NCBI GenBank assembly: GCA_910583785.1
Contig: CAJTZK010000006.1
Coordinates: 115,783-179,782 of the forward strand
DNA from: an uncultured Oscillibacter sp.
GTDB taxonomy: Bacteria; Bacillota; Clostridia; Oscillospirales; Oscillospiraceae
Length of the DNA: 64,000 bases
Direction: 5' to 3'
In this document: piece by piece, positions 41,438 to 48,880 of the stretch
Numbering within the stretch: the first letter of the stretch is position 1
How the letters are laid out: each line of letters starts with the position of its first letter
Translations under genes and position numbers: made by a program
Notes under the pieces: model-generated
Database searches by the model: none
What the model was told of the DNA's origin: nothing
Seen by the model: the letters and a program-made list of their open reading frames with translations, nothing else

Positions 41438-44155
41438 ATGAAGCTATCCCGTAAATGGTTACAAGAATTTGTGGACCTGGGCCCGGTCAGCGACCGGGAT
41501 TTTGCCGAGGCCATGACCATCTCCGGCTCCAAGGTGGAGGTCACGGAAGACCTGGGGGCCGAGATCAAAAACGTGGTGGTGGGCCGCATCGAGAAGATGG
41601 AGCGCCACCCCGACAGCGACCACATGTGGGTCTGCCAGATTGACGTGGGGCAGGAGGAGCCCGTCCAGATCGTCACCGGGGCCTGGAACATCCACGAGGG
41701 GGATCTGGTCCCCGTGGCCAAGGACAACTCCTGGCTCCCCGGCGGCAAGCACATCACCCGGGGGAACCTCCGGGGCGTGAAGTCCAAGGGCATGCTCTGC
41801 TCTTTAAAGGAGCTGAACCTGGACGAGCGGGACTTCCCCTACGCCGCCATCACCGCCGCCGCCCTGCTGAACGACTATAAGCCCCTGGACCCGGAGAAGC
41901 CCTCCATCCCCGCGGGCATCCAGCCGGGCCACAAGATTTACGGCCCCGTGGTGGCGGCGGAGGTCCTGGAGTGCACGCCCCTGGGCGGCGGCAGCTATCA
42001 TACCTGCCTGATGCTGAAGGACGCCACCGCCTGCCCGGATATCCGCTGTGACAACGTCCACGTGGGGGACATGGTGGCCTACAACACCAAAACCGATACT
42101 CTCTGCACCCTGGAAGACCTTCACGCGGAGCAGAAGGAGTTCCCCCACTGCATCCCCGACGGCATCTTCGTCCTCCGCGAGGAGGGGATAAAGCCCGGGG
42201 ACGACATCCGCCCCGTCATCGGCGCGGACGACCATGTGGTGGAATTTGAAATCACCCCCAACCGCCCGGACTGCCTCAGCGTCATCGGCCTGGCCCGGGA
42301 AGTGTCCGCCACCTTCGACAAGCCCTGCCGCTTCCACCAGCCGGAGGTGAAGGGCGGAGCGCAGGGCGCCCTCCCGGAGCTCCTGGACGTGGAGACCCCG
42401 GACCCGGACCTCTGCCCCCGGTACACCGCCCGGATGGTGCGGAACGTGAAGATCGCCCCCTCCCCCAAGTGGATGCGGGAGCGCCTCCGCTCTAGCGGCG
42501 TCCGGCCCATCAACAACATTGTGGATATCACCAACTATGTCATGCTGGAATACGGCCAGCCCATGCACGCCTTTGACTACCGCTACGTCAAGGGCGGGAA
42601 AATCGTAGTCCGCCGTGCCCGGGCCGGGGAGGAGCTGACCACCCTGGACGGAAACGTCCGGAAGCTGACCCCCGACATGCTGGTCATCGCCGACGACACC
42701 CGGGCCGTGGGCCTGGCGGGCGTCATGGGCGGACTGAACAGCGAGATTGTGGGAGACACCGTGGACGTGGTCTTTGAATCCGCCAACTTTGAGGGGAGCT
42801 GTATCCGGAAAACCGCCCTGGCCCTGGGGATGCGGACGGAGGCCTCCGCCAAGTTCGAAAAGGGTCTGGACATCCTCAACACCCTCCCCGCCGTGAACCG
42901 GGCCTGCGAGCTGGTGGAGCTGCTGGAGGCCGGGGAGGTCGTAGACGGCGTTATTGACATTCTGAACTACGTTCCCCAGCCCCGGACCATCCTCATGGAC
43001 CCGGCGCGGGTCAACGCCCTGCTAGGCACCGGGATTGACCCGGTGGACATGTACCAATACCTGGAGCGCGTGGGCATCCGGACGGAGACGGGGGACTTCC
43101 CCAACGCCCCCGCCAGGGTGGTGGTTCCCTCCTGGCGGGCCGACGTGGAGGGCATCGCTGACCTGGCCGAGGAAGTGGCCCGGTTCCACGGCTACAACAA
43201 CATCCCCAATACCCTCTCTGCCGGGCTGAACGAGCGCCGGGGCTGGAACCCCGTCCAGCAGGCCGAGAACACCGCCGGGACCCTCTGCCGGGGGCTGGGC
43301 TACAGCGAGATCATCACCTACTCCTTCATCAGCCCCGCCTACTACGATAAGATCAACCTCCCGGCGGACTCCCCCCTCCGCAACTCCATGAAGATTCTAA
43401 ACCCTCTGGGGGAGGATACCTCCATCATGCGCACCACCACCCTGCCCTCCATGCTGGAAATCCTGGCCCGGAACTTCCACTACCGGAACAAGGCCGTCCG
43501 GCTCTACGAGCTGGGCCGGACCTACTTTGCCAAGGGCGACGGCTCCGGCATGGCCGACGAGCCCAAGGTTCTCTCCCTGGGGGCCTACGGCGGCGGCATA
43601 GACTTCTTCGGGATGAAGGGCGCCGTGGAGGCCGTGCTGGAGGGACTCCGCATTGCGGGTTTCCGCTTCGAGGCGGAAACCGGGAACCCCTCCTACCACC
43701 CGGGCCGCTGCGCCAGGATTTACCGGGGGAAAACCCTCCTGGGCATTCTAGGGCAGGTCCACCCCGCCGTGGCGGAGAACTACGGCGCGGACTGCGAGCT
43801 TTACGCGGCGGAACTGGACTTCAACGCCCTCTTTACGGGCATGGGCGGCGCCCCCGTTTACCAGCCCCTGCCCCGCTTCCCCGCCGTCACCCGGGACATC
43901 GCCCTGGTCTGCGACAAGGACCTGCCCGTGGGCAAGCTGGAGGAGTGCATCTTCCGGGGGGCCAAGGGCCTCCTGAAGGCCGTCAGCCTCTTTGACGTCT
44001 ACACCGGGAAAGGCGTGCCCGAGGGAAAGAAGAGCGTGGCCTTCAGCCTGGAGCTCCGGGCCGACGACCGCAGCCTCACCTCCCAGGAGGCCGACGAGGA
44101 CGTGAAGGGCATCCTGGAGCTGCTCTCTAAGGAGCTGAATTCCGTCCTCCGGTGA
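41438..44155 (+). CDS. pheT: Phenylalanyl-tRNA synthetase beta subunit with extra tRNA-binding-like domain
   Basis: 905 residues, roughly 100 more than usual. The normal domains are present: tRNA-binding OB fold (46-136), B3/B4 editing domain, B5, catalytic-like core and C-terminal FDX-ACB domain (about 815-905). An insertion at about 137-238 separates the OB fold from its usual follow-on PDGIFVL. The insert repeats the OB pattern: VVAAEVLECTPLGG mirrors VVVGRIEKMERHPD, and LCTLEDLHAEQKEFPHC (222-238) mirrors LCSLKELNLDERDFPYA (120-136). It seems to be a duplicated, diverged tRNA-binding domain. Confidence 0.97.
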   Translation: MKLSRKWLQEFVDLGPVSDRDFAEAMTISGSKVEVTEDLGAEIKNVVVGRIEKMERHPDSDHMWVCQIDVGQEEPVQIVTGAWNIHEGDLVPVAKDNSWLPGGKHITRGNLRGVKSKGMLCSLKELNLDERDFPYAAITAAALLNDYKPLDPEKPSIPAGIQPGHKIYGPVVAAEVLECTPLGGGSYHTCLMLKDATACPDIRCDNVHVGDMVAYNTKTDTLCTLEDLHAEQKEFPHCIPDGIFVLREEGIKPGDDIRPVIGADDHVVEFEITPNRPDCLSVIGLAREVSATFDKPCRFHQPEVKGGAQGALPELLDVETPDPDLCPRYTARMVRNVKIAPSPKWMRERLRSSGVRPINNIVDITNYVMLEYGQPMHAFDYRYVKGGKIVVRRARAGEELTTLDGNVRKLTPDMLVIADDTRAVGLAGVMGGLNSEIVGDTVDVVFESANFEGSCIRKTALALGMRTEASAKFEKGLDILNTLPAVNRACELVELLEAGEVVDGVIDILNYVPQPRTILMDPARVNALLGTGIDPVDMYQYLERVGIRTETGDFPNAPARVVVPSWRADVEGIADLAEEVARFHGYNNIPNTLSAGLNERRGWNPVQQAENTAGTLCRGLGYSEIITYSFISPAYYDKINLPADSPLRNSMKILNPLGEDTSIMRTTTLPSMLEILARNFHYRNKAVRLYELGRTYFAKGDGSGMADEPKVLSLGAYGGGIDFFGMKGAVEAVLEGLRIAGFRFEAETGNPSYHPGRCARIYRGKTLLGILGQVHPAVAENYGADCELYAAELDFNALFTGMGGAPVYQPLPRFPAVTRDIALVCDKDLPVGKLEECIFRGAKGLLKAVSLFDVYTGKGVPEGKKSVAFSLELRADDRSLTSQEADEDVKGILELLSKELNSVLR

Positions 44156-44215
44156 GCTCCGGGGCAATCCAGTAAAAATCTTTCGTAAAATTCCCGCCGA
44201 AACCCTTTACAGTTT

Positions 44216-44244
44216 GCCGAAAAGCGAGTATACTAGAGGGGAAT
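44216..44244 (+). promoter_or_regulatory. Promoter of ireB
   Basis: -35 TTTACA (44216-44221), 17-nt spacer, -10 TATACT (44239-44244). Confidence 0.85.
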
Positions 44245-44266
44245 CAGAAAGGAAGGTGGTGTACCT

Positions 44267-44512
44267 ATGGACGATTTCACCAGAAAGTTTAACCTTGCCC
44301 TGGAAAAGGACGCGGAGATTCATCAGATTCTCTCCACCGTTTACAAATCCCTGGAGGAGAAGGGCTATAACCCCATTAACCAAATCGTGGGCTATATCCT
44401 GTCCGAGGACCCCACCTATATTACCAACCACAACAACGCCCGGACCCTGATCCGCAAGATCGACCGGGATGAGCTGCTGCAGGTGCTGGTGCGGAAGTAT
44501 CTGGGCCAGTAA
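44267..44512 (+). CDS. ireB: IreB family regulatory phosphoprotein (UPF0297)
   Basis: 81 residues; DFTRKFNL, EEKGYNPINQIVGYILSEDP and ITNHNNARTLIRKIDRDELL are the family signature. In Enterococcus IreB is phosphorylated by the PASTA kinase IreK and tunes cephalosporin resistance. It usually heads an operon with ruvX; here it is monocistronic. Confidence 0.96.
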   Translation: MDDFTRKFNLALEKDAEIHQILSTVYKSLEEKGYNPINQIVGYILSEDPTYITNHNNARTLIRKIDRDELLQVLVRKYLGQ

Positions 44513-44552
44513 CAAAAAGAGTTACAAATTGTCATCAATTTCGACGCGTATT

Positions 44553-44616
44553 CCGTGGAACACGGCTTGCCGCCCCCCTGGGCAGAGGCCGGGTTCCACG
44601 GGATTTTTTTGTTTTT
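44553..44616 (+). terminator. Terminator of ireB
   Basis: Outer stem CCGTGGAAC / GTTCCACGG (44553-44561 with 44593-44601) with a further GC-rich inner stem, followed by ATTTTTTTGTTTTTT. Confidence 0.9.
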
Positions 44617-44673
44617 TGTCAGATGTGACACAAAATATCCGTATTATTTCGTCAAAATACCCAGACCAGAATG

Positions 44674-44702
44674 TTGACAAAACGGGAAAAAGATGTTACA
44701 AT
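44674..44702 (+). promoter_or_regulatory. Near-consensus promoter
   Basis: -35 TTGACA (44674-44679), 17-nt spacer, -10 TACAAT (44697-44702), 30 nt before the next start codon. Confidence 0.9.
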
Positions 44703-44732
44703 TTGGTTACAAAATTTCTGAGGGAGGTTTTT

Positions 44733-45041
44733 ATGGCTGGAACAAAGAACAGCAAAACCGAGGGTCTTGTGTATAAAGGCCATCCGCTCCGCCGGGCAGG
44801 CAATTTGATCTACTACGGCTCGATGGCTGAAAAATATATCATCATGATGCAGGTGCTGGACACCAAAAAGGAGCAGGACCTGGACCTGGCCTCCAAGGTC
44901 TCCATCCAGCTCCAGCTCACGGACCCGGAGCTGAAATCCCGGGACCGGGTGGTAAAGAGAAGTGAGAAGGACAGCCTCTACGCGGCGATGGACATCGCCA
45001 CCGTCTGGCTGAACCGGGCCCTGGCGGGCAAGGAGAGATAA
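44733..45041 (+). CDS. Conserved small cytoplasmic protein of unknown function
   Basis: 102 residues, ATG 44733 after GAGGGAGG. EGLVYKGHPLRRAGNLIYYG is followed by a beta-rich core (MAEKYIIMMQVLDTKKEQDL, VSIQLQLTDP) and a helix ending in WLNRALAGKER. No signal or membrane segment. I do not recognise a named family; the near-consensus promoter predicts high expression. Confidence 0.8.
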   Translation: MAGTKNSKTEGLVYKGHPLRRAGNLIYYGSMAEKYIIMMQVLDTKKEQDLDLASKVSIQLQLTDPELKSRDRVVKRSEKDSLYAAMDIATVWLNRALAGKER

Positions 45042-45098
45042 AGCCGGCCGCTTACCCCAACCGTTATACAAATGATACGAGAAAGGAAGCAACCACTT

Positions 45099-46010
45099 AT
45101 GAATCGACTTGCAGGAAAAGCCGCCAAGGTTCTGGCGCTCACCCTGATTTCCATGACGTTCCTGACCATGGCGGCCTTCGCCGCCGAGGGCGACCCCCTG
45201 GTGGTGGGCATCGGCACCACTACTGGCTCCTCCCTCCGCCTCCGGTCCGCCCCGTCCCTGGACGCCTCTGTCATCACCATGCTGAACAAGGACTGGACCA
45301 TCGCCGTCCTGGGCGAGGCCGACGGCTGGTACCACGTGGCCCACAACGGAGACGACGGCTATGTCTCCGCCGAGTTCTTCACCATGAGCGAGGAGACCGA
45401 ATTCGAGTACTACGGCCGGATCAACGCCCGGGGCGTCAACGTCCGGGCCGAGGCCAGCATCGACAGCGAAATCGTGAACAACCTGGGCCTGGGGTCCGGC
45501 GTCACGGTCACTGGCATTGAAAACGGCTGGTATCACATCACGGGTACATACGGCGAAGGCTGGGTCCGCAGCGATTACATCAGCCTGACCAACGAAACCC
45601 CCCTTACCCCCGGCGCCAGCGTGGGCGACAGCGGCGTCGTGGACTTCGCCCGGCAGTTCCTGGGCACCCGCTACAGCTACGGCGGCGCGGCCCCCGGCGG
45701 CTTCGACTGCTCCGGCTTCACCATGTATGTGTACAAGCAGTTCGGCGTCTCCCTGCCCCACACGGCCACTGGCCAGTGGCAGAGCGGCCTGGGCACCCGG
45801 GTGTACAGCCTGGGCGAGCTCCAGCCCGGCGACTTGGTGTTCTTCAACGATCCCGCCCGGAACGCGGGCAAGGCCTGCTCCCACGCGGGTATCTACATCG
45901 GCGGCGGCCAGATGATTCACTCCTCCTCCTCCCGGAGCGGCGGTGTTATCTACTCCGACCTGACCGACGGCTACTACAATACCTACTTCGTGGGCGGCAT
46001 CCATATCTAA
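45099..46010 (+). CDS. Secreted SH3-NlpC/P60 cell-wall endopeptidase
   Basis: 303 residues. Signal peptide (1-29, AFAAE), two bacterial SH3 domains (about 35-97 and 104-163: SLRLRSAPSLDA... and GVNVRAEASIDSE...), then NlpC/P60 with catalytic Cys in GGFDCSGFTMYVYKQFG, His in CSHAGIYIGGG and a third polar residue near MIHSSS. It should cut between D-iGlu/D-iGln and the diamino acid of the stem peptide. AGAAAGGAAG precedes the start. Confidence 0.93.
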   Translation: MNRLAGKAAKVLALTLISMTFLTMAAFAAEGDPLVVGIGTTTGSSLRLRSAPSLDASVITMLNKDWTIAVLGEADGWYHVAHNGDDGYVSAEFFTMSEETEFEYYGRINARGVNVRAEASIDSEIVNNLGLGSGVTVTGIENGWYHITGTYGEGWVRSDYISLTNETPLTPGASVGDSGVVDFARQFLGTRYSYGGAAPGGFDCSGFTMYVYKQFGVSLPHTATGQWQSGLGTRVYSLGELQPGDLVFFNDPARNAGKACSHAGIYIGGGQMIHSSSSRSGGVIYSDLTDGYYNTYFVGGIHI

Positions 46011-46024
46011 AATTGGGACAAGCC

Positions 46025-46064
46025 GAAGGCGGCGCGGTGAAAACCGCGCCGCCTTCAGCGTCTT
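46025..46064 (+). terminator. Terminator of the NlpC/P60 gene
   Basis: Perfect 14-bp stem GAAGGCGGCGCGGT / ACCGCGCCGCCTTC (46025-46038 with 46043-46056), GAAA loop, then AGCGTCTTTT. Confidence 0.9.
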
Positions 46065-46074
46065 TTGGGCGGCC

Positions 46075-47070
46075 TCAGTCCAGGGGAATCTCCGCCGCGC
46101 CCCAGCGGACGGCCACGGCCTTGTCCAGGTCAATGGGCGTCTCGAAGGGTCCGTATTCCTCGTTCCAGTTCTCCCCGCAGCTGCCCACAGTATTCTCCAG
46201 GAATACCTCGCTCCCGTCCTCCATTACCACGGAGAGGGCTGCGCCGGGGAGGATGCCCTCCCGGGGCTCCGTCCAGCTGTGCCGGATCCGCATCCCCAGG
46301 GGGGACAGCCGCAGGTATTCCATGGTCATGGTTCCGCAGTCCGCGTCCTCCACGGTAACTCCGGCCACATCCGGCGTCCGGCTCTCAATGTCCCCGGAGT
46401 GGGTCCCGATGTTGAAGTTCCAGCCGCCAGTGAGGACAGGGGTGTAAATCTTGTCCGGGCTCTGGACCCAGAGCCCAGGAATGTGGAGCACCTTGTCCGT
46501 CCCATCGCAGAGGTCCGTCCCCTCCAGGGACCAGAGGCGGATGGCGGCGGTGAGGACATTGTCTCCGGGGTTGTCGTTGATCCAGCTGTAGTCCAGGGTG
46601 CAGAGCACATCCCGTCCCGCCGCGTCCGTCAGCGTCACCGACTCTTCCAGGGTATCGCCAAAGAGCTGGTAATAGCCCTCGTCCCCGCTGTAGTCCGGCA
46701 GGACCGTGCCCTCCGGGGCCCGGATTTCCAGCATCAGGTAGTAAAAGTCCTGGTCCCCGAAGGCCGCCAGGGGGGTCATGGTGGTCCCGTTGGACTCCGC
46801 CGCCGGGAGCTCCTGGCTCAGGGTCTCAATAAGCTCCTGCTGGGGTTCGGACAGCCGCCCGAAATAGCGCTCCCACAGCGTTCCCGCCGCCAGGGCGGAG
46901 CCCGCCAGCACCACCGCCGCCAGGGCTGCCGCCAGGCCCATCCTAGCCCAGCCCATGGGGCGGCGGGCGGGGACGTCCCCCTTCCGCATCAGGGCCTCCG
47001 CCAGGGCCTCCCGGCCCGCGGGGGTGAAGGCCACCCGGTCCAGTTCAGTCTGAAAAGCATTCTTGTCCAT
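46075..47070 (-). CDS. Membrane anti-sigma factor, DUF4179 type
   Basis: 331 residues. Short cytoplasmic N terminus (1-40), one membrane helix (about 43-62, WARMGLAAALAAVVLAGSAL) and a large external domain. This layout, and overlap of its start with the end of a sigma factor gene by 26 nt, identify a cognate anti-sigma factor. The external domain presumably senses an envelope signal. Confidence 0.82.
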   Translation of the reverse strand: MDKNAFQTELDRVAFTPAGREALAEALMRKGDVPARRPMGWARMGLAAALAAVVLAGSALAAGTLWERYFGRLSEPQQELIETLSQELPAAESNGTTMTPLAAFGDQDFYYLMLEIRAPEGTVLPDYSGDEGYYQLFGDTLEESVTLTDAAGRDVLCTLDYSWINDNPGDNVLTAAIRLWSLEGTDLCDGTDKVLHIPGLWVQSPDKIYTPVLTGGWNFNIGTHSGDIESRTPDVAGVTVEDADCGTMTMEYLRLSPLGMRIRHSWTEPREGILPGAALSVVMEDGSEVFLENTVGSCGENWNEEYGPFETPIDLDKAVAVRWGAAEIPLD

Positions 47071-47557
47071 TACTGCCTCCTAACATGGTTCTCAGCTTCG
47101 CCTTGCCCCGGTAGAGCCAGGTGCTGACCTGGGCGGTCCGGCAGCCCAGCAGGGCGGCGATTTCGTCAACTCCGTACTCCTCGTAATAGCGCAGGTAAAT
47201 GGCCTTCCGGTACTTCTCCGGCAGGGCCAGCACCGCCTCCAGCACCGGGCTCTCCCCGGGTTCCGGCATGGTGGCCGCCGCGTCCGCCGCCGCGTCCAGG
47301 GAAACCCGCCGCTGTACCCAGGCGGATTTTTTCATATCTTTGCAACAGTTAACCGTCACCCGGAGAATCCAGAAACGCTGGCGGTCCGGGTCCGGGAAGC
47401 GCTCCGGGCGGGTCAGCAGCTTTAAAAGCGCCGTCTGGCACACGTCCTGGGCATCCGGCATATTTCCCGTCCAGGCGTAGGCCACCCGGAGGATGGTATC
47501 TGCCCACCGCTCCACCAGCTCCTCCGCCTCTTGGCGGGTATAGGTAATCTCTTCCGT
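47045..47557 (-). CDS. ECF-type RNA polymerase sigma factor, start codon uncertain
   Basis: About 170 residues. Region 2 is RVAYAWTGNMPDAQDVCQTALLKLL; region 4 is EKYRKAIYLRYYEEYGVDEIAALLGC with AQVSTWLYRGKAKLR. The start is a problem: the ribosome site AAAGGAG (47566-47572) is 8 nt from an in-frame ACG (47555-47557), while the only ATG nearby (47563-47565) is out of frame and touching the site. In-frame ATGs exist only far upstream (47728, 47716), over the divergent promoter. ATT 47548 and GTG 47515 are other options. The coordinate given assumes ACG, or a lost ATG. Confidence 0.85.
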   Translation of the reverse strand, partial: TEEITYTRQEAEELVERWADTILRVAYAWTGNMPDAQDVCQTALLKLLTRPERFPDPDRQRFWILRVTVNCCKDMKKSAWVQRRVSLDAAADAAATMPEPGESPVLEAVLALPEKYRKAIYLRYYEEYGVDEIAALLGCRTAQVSTWLYRGKAKLRTMLGGSNGQECFSD

Positions 47558-47641
47558 AGTATCATCTCCTTTTGAACGGGCCGTTCTGCTGATAAAACGA
47601 ATCAGGGGCGGGAAATCTGACGGTACCCGGGAAATTTTCCG

Positions 47642-47700
47642 CGCAACCGGGCCAGTTGCGGACCTGGTTGGTGGACGCAACTGGCGCAACCTGCTATACT
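47642..47700 (+). promoter_or_regulatory. Promoter and operator cluster of the XRE membrane protein gene
   Basis: -35 TGGACG (47672-47677), 17-nt spacer, -10 TATACT (47695-47700). Overlapping it are four CGCAAC half-sites: 47642-47647, inverted at 47655-47660, 47676-47681 and 47685-47690. CCAGTTGCG (47652-47660) and CGCAACTGG (47676-47684) form a perfect 9-bp inverted repeat with a 15-nt centre. The region also lies upstream of the sigma factor gene. Confidence 0.65.
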
Positions 47701-47746
47701 GGGGCCCATGAAACATGTTTCGACTCACTGGAAGGAGGATATATGA

Positions 47747-48829
47747 ATGACCATCGCGGAAGTCATCAAGCAGGCCCGGGAAGAATTAGGGCTCACCCAG
47801 GAGGACCTGGCGGAGAAATTGGAGGTCAGCCGCCAGGCCGTCAGCAAGTGGGAGCTGGGGGCCTCGGTCCCCAGCCCGGAAAATCTGAAGCTTTTGGAGG
47901 AGGTCTTAGGGGTCGCGTTCCCCGCGCCGGAGGCGGAGGTAATTTCCGAGGAGACGGTCCCCGGGGCCCCGCCTAAAACGCCCTTCTGGAACTGGAAGCG
48001 GGTCGTGCTCCTGGTTTTGGGCGTGCTGATTGTGTCGGCCCTGCTATCCATTGCAATGTTCGAGGCCCTCCGGGCAGATACCCGCACGGATGTGGTCCGG
48101 CCCTCGGAGCCGTATATTTCCGGTGTTTATTTCTTTAACGAGGACGCCGGACCACTCCAGTATGACCCCCAGGCCGGAGCCGGGTGGTATCTGTTCGCCC
48201 CGGACTCCCGGGTCTACCTCCTGGTGACGTTTGAGGATGGGACAGAGAACACGGTCAGCGCCGTCTCCTTGTTCCTGACCCCCACGGGGACGGAGACTCT
48301 GGAATACCGGGAACAGATCGCGGTCCAGGCGGCGGGCGAGGGCCGGGACTTCGCCCTCTTCGCCTGGGACATTCCCGAGGAGCTGACGGCGCATCTGGAA
48401 ATCGTATTGGAGTGCGGCGGCGGGGACCGGGTCACGGAGACGCTGGGTGTGGCTATCCCGTACCCGGAAACCAGCCGCACGCCGGAAATACCGGGAATCC
48501 TATCCCTAAGCTCCGACGAAATCCAGGCGGTGGAGGGCGATATGGGCCATTACAACCTGGAGGCCTACGGGGCCCCCTTCGCAGAGGTGGAGTGGACCAC
48601 CTCCGACCCCGGCGTGGCCCGGGTGTCCAACACTGGCACTGTATTCATTGAAGGAGCGGGAAACGCGGTGATCACCGCTTCCTGGAAGGGCCAGGCTGTG
48701 GAGTGCCTTGTCGAGGTGGTTCCCAGAGCTTCCCGGGCTCCGGGCGTGGAAGAGAACACCGGCCTGCCGGAGGACGGCCCGGAGGGAGACGTCCTTCCGC
48801 CCCTGTATGAACCACGGGCCGGAGAATAG
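47747..48829 (+). CDS. Membrane-tethered XRE regulator with extracellular Ig-like domain
   Basis: 360 residues. Cytoplasmic XRE helix-turn-helix (1-60: IKQAREELGLTQEDLAEKLE, VSRQAVSKWELG), a linker, one membrane helix (about 86-105, VVLLVLGVLIVSALLSIAMF), an external beta-rich domain and a C-terminal BIG2-like module (LSSDEIQAVEGDMGHYNLEA, WTTSDPGVARVSNTGTVFIE). A one-component sensor that could transmit an outside signal directly to DNA. ATG 47747 follows GGAGGATAT; an out-of-frame ATG at 47743 leads nowhere. Divergent from the sigma/anti-sigma pair. Confidence 0.88.
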   Translation: MTIAEVIKQAREELGLTQEDLAEKLEVSRQAVSKWELGASVPSPENLKLLEEVLGVAFPAPEAEVISEETVPGAPPKTPFWNWKRVVLLVLGVLIVSALLSIAMFEALRADTRTDVVRPSEPYISGVYFFNEDAGPLQYDPQAGAGWYLFAPDSRVYLLVTFEDGTENTVSAVSLFLTPTGTETLEYREQIAVQAAGEGRDFALFAWDIPEELTAHLEIVLECGGGDRVTETLGVAIPYPETSRTPEIPGILSLSSDEIQAVEGDMGHYNLEAYGAPFAEVEWTTSDPGVARVSNTGTVFIEGAGNAVITASWKGQAVECLVEVVPRASRAPGVEENTGLPEDGPEGDVLPPLYEPRAGE

Positions 48830-48836
48830 GGCAGTA

Positions 48837-48867
48837 AAAAATCAGGGCCATGACGGCCCTGATTTTT
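48837..48867. terminator. Bidirectional terminator
   Basis: AAAAATCAGGGCC / GGCCCTGATTTTT stem (48837-48849 with 48855-48867), ATGAC loop, with A- and T-runs on the two sides. It serves both convergent genes. Confidence 0.88.
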
Positions 48868-48880
48868 CTTGTTTTGGTGT

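Noticed and set aside
47743..47760. ATG at 47743 as start of the XRE membrane protein
   Set aside because: It is in a different frame; the helix-turn-helix frame begins at ATG 47747.
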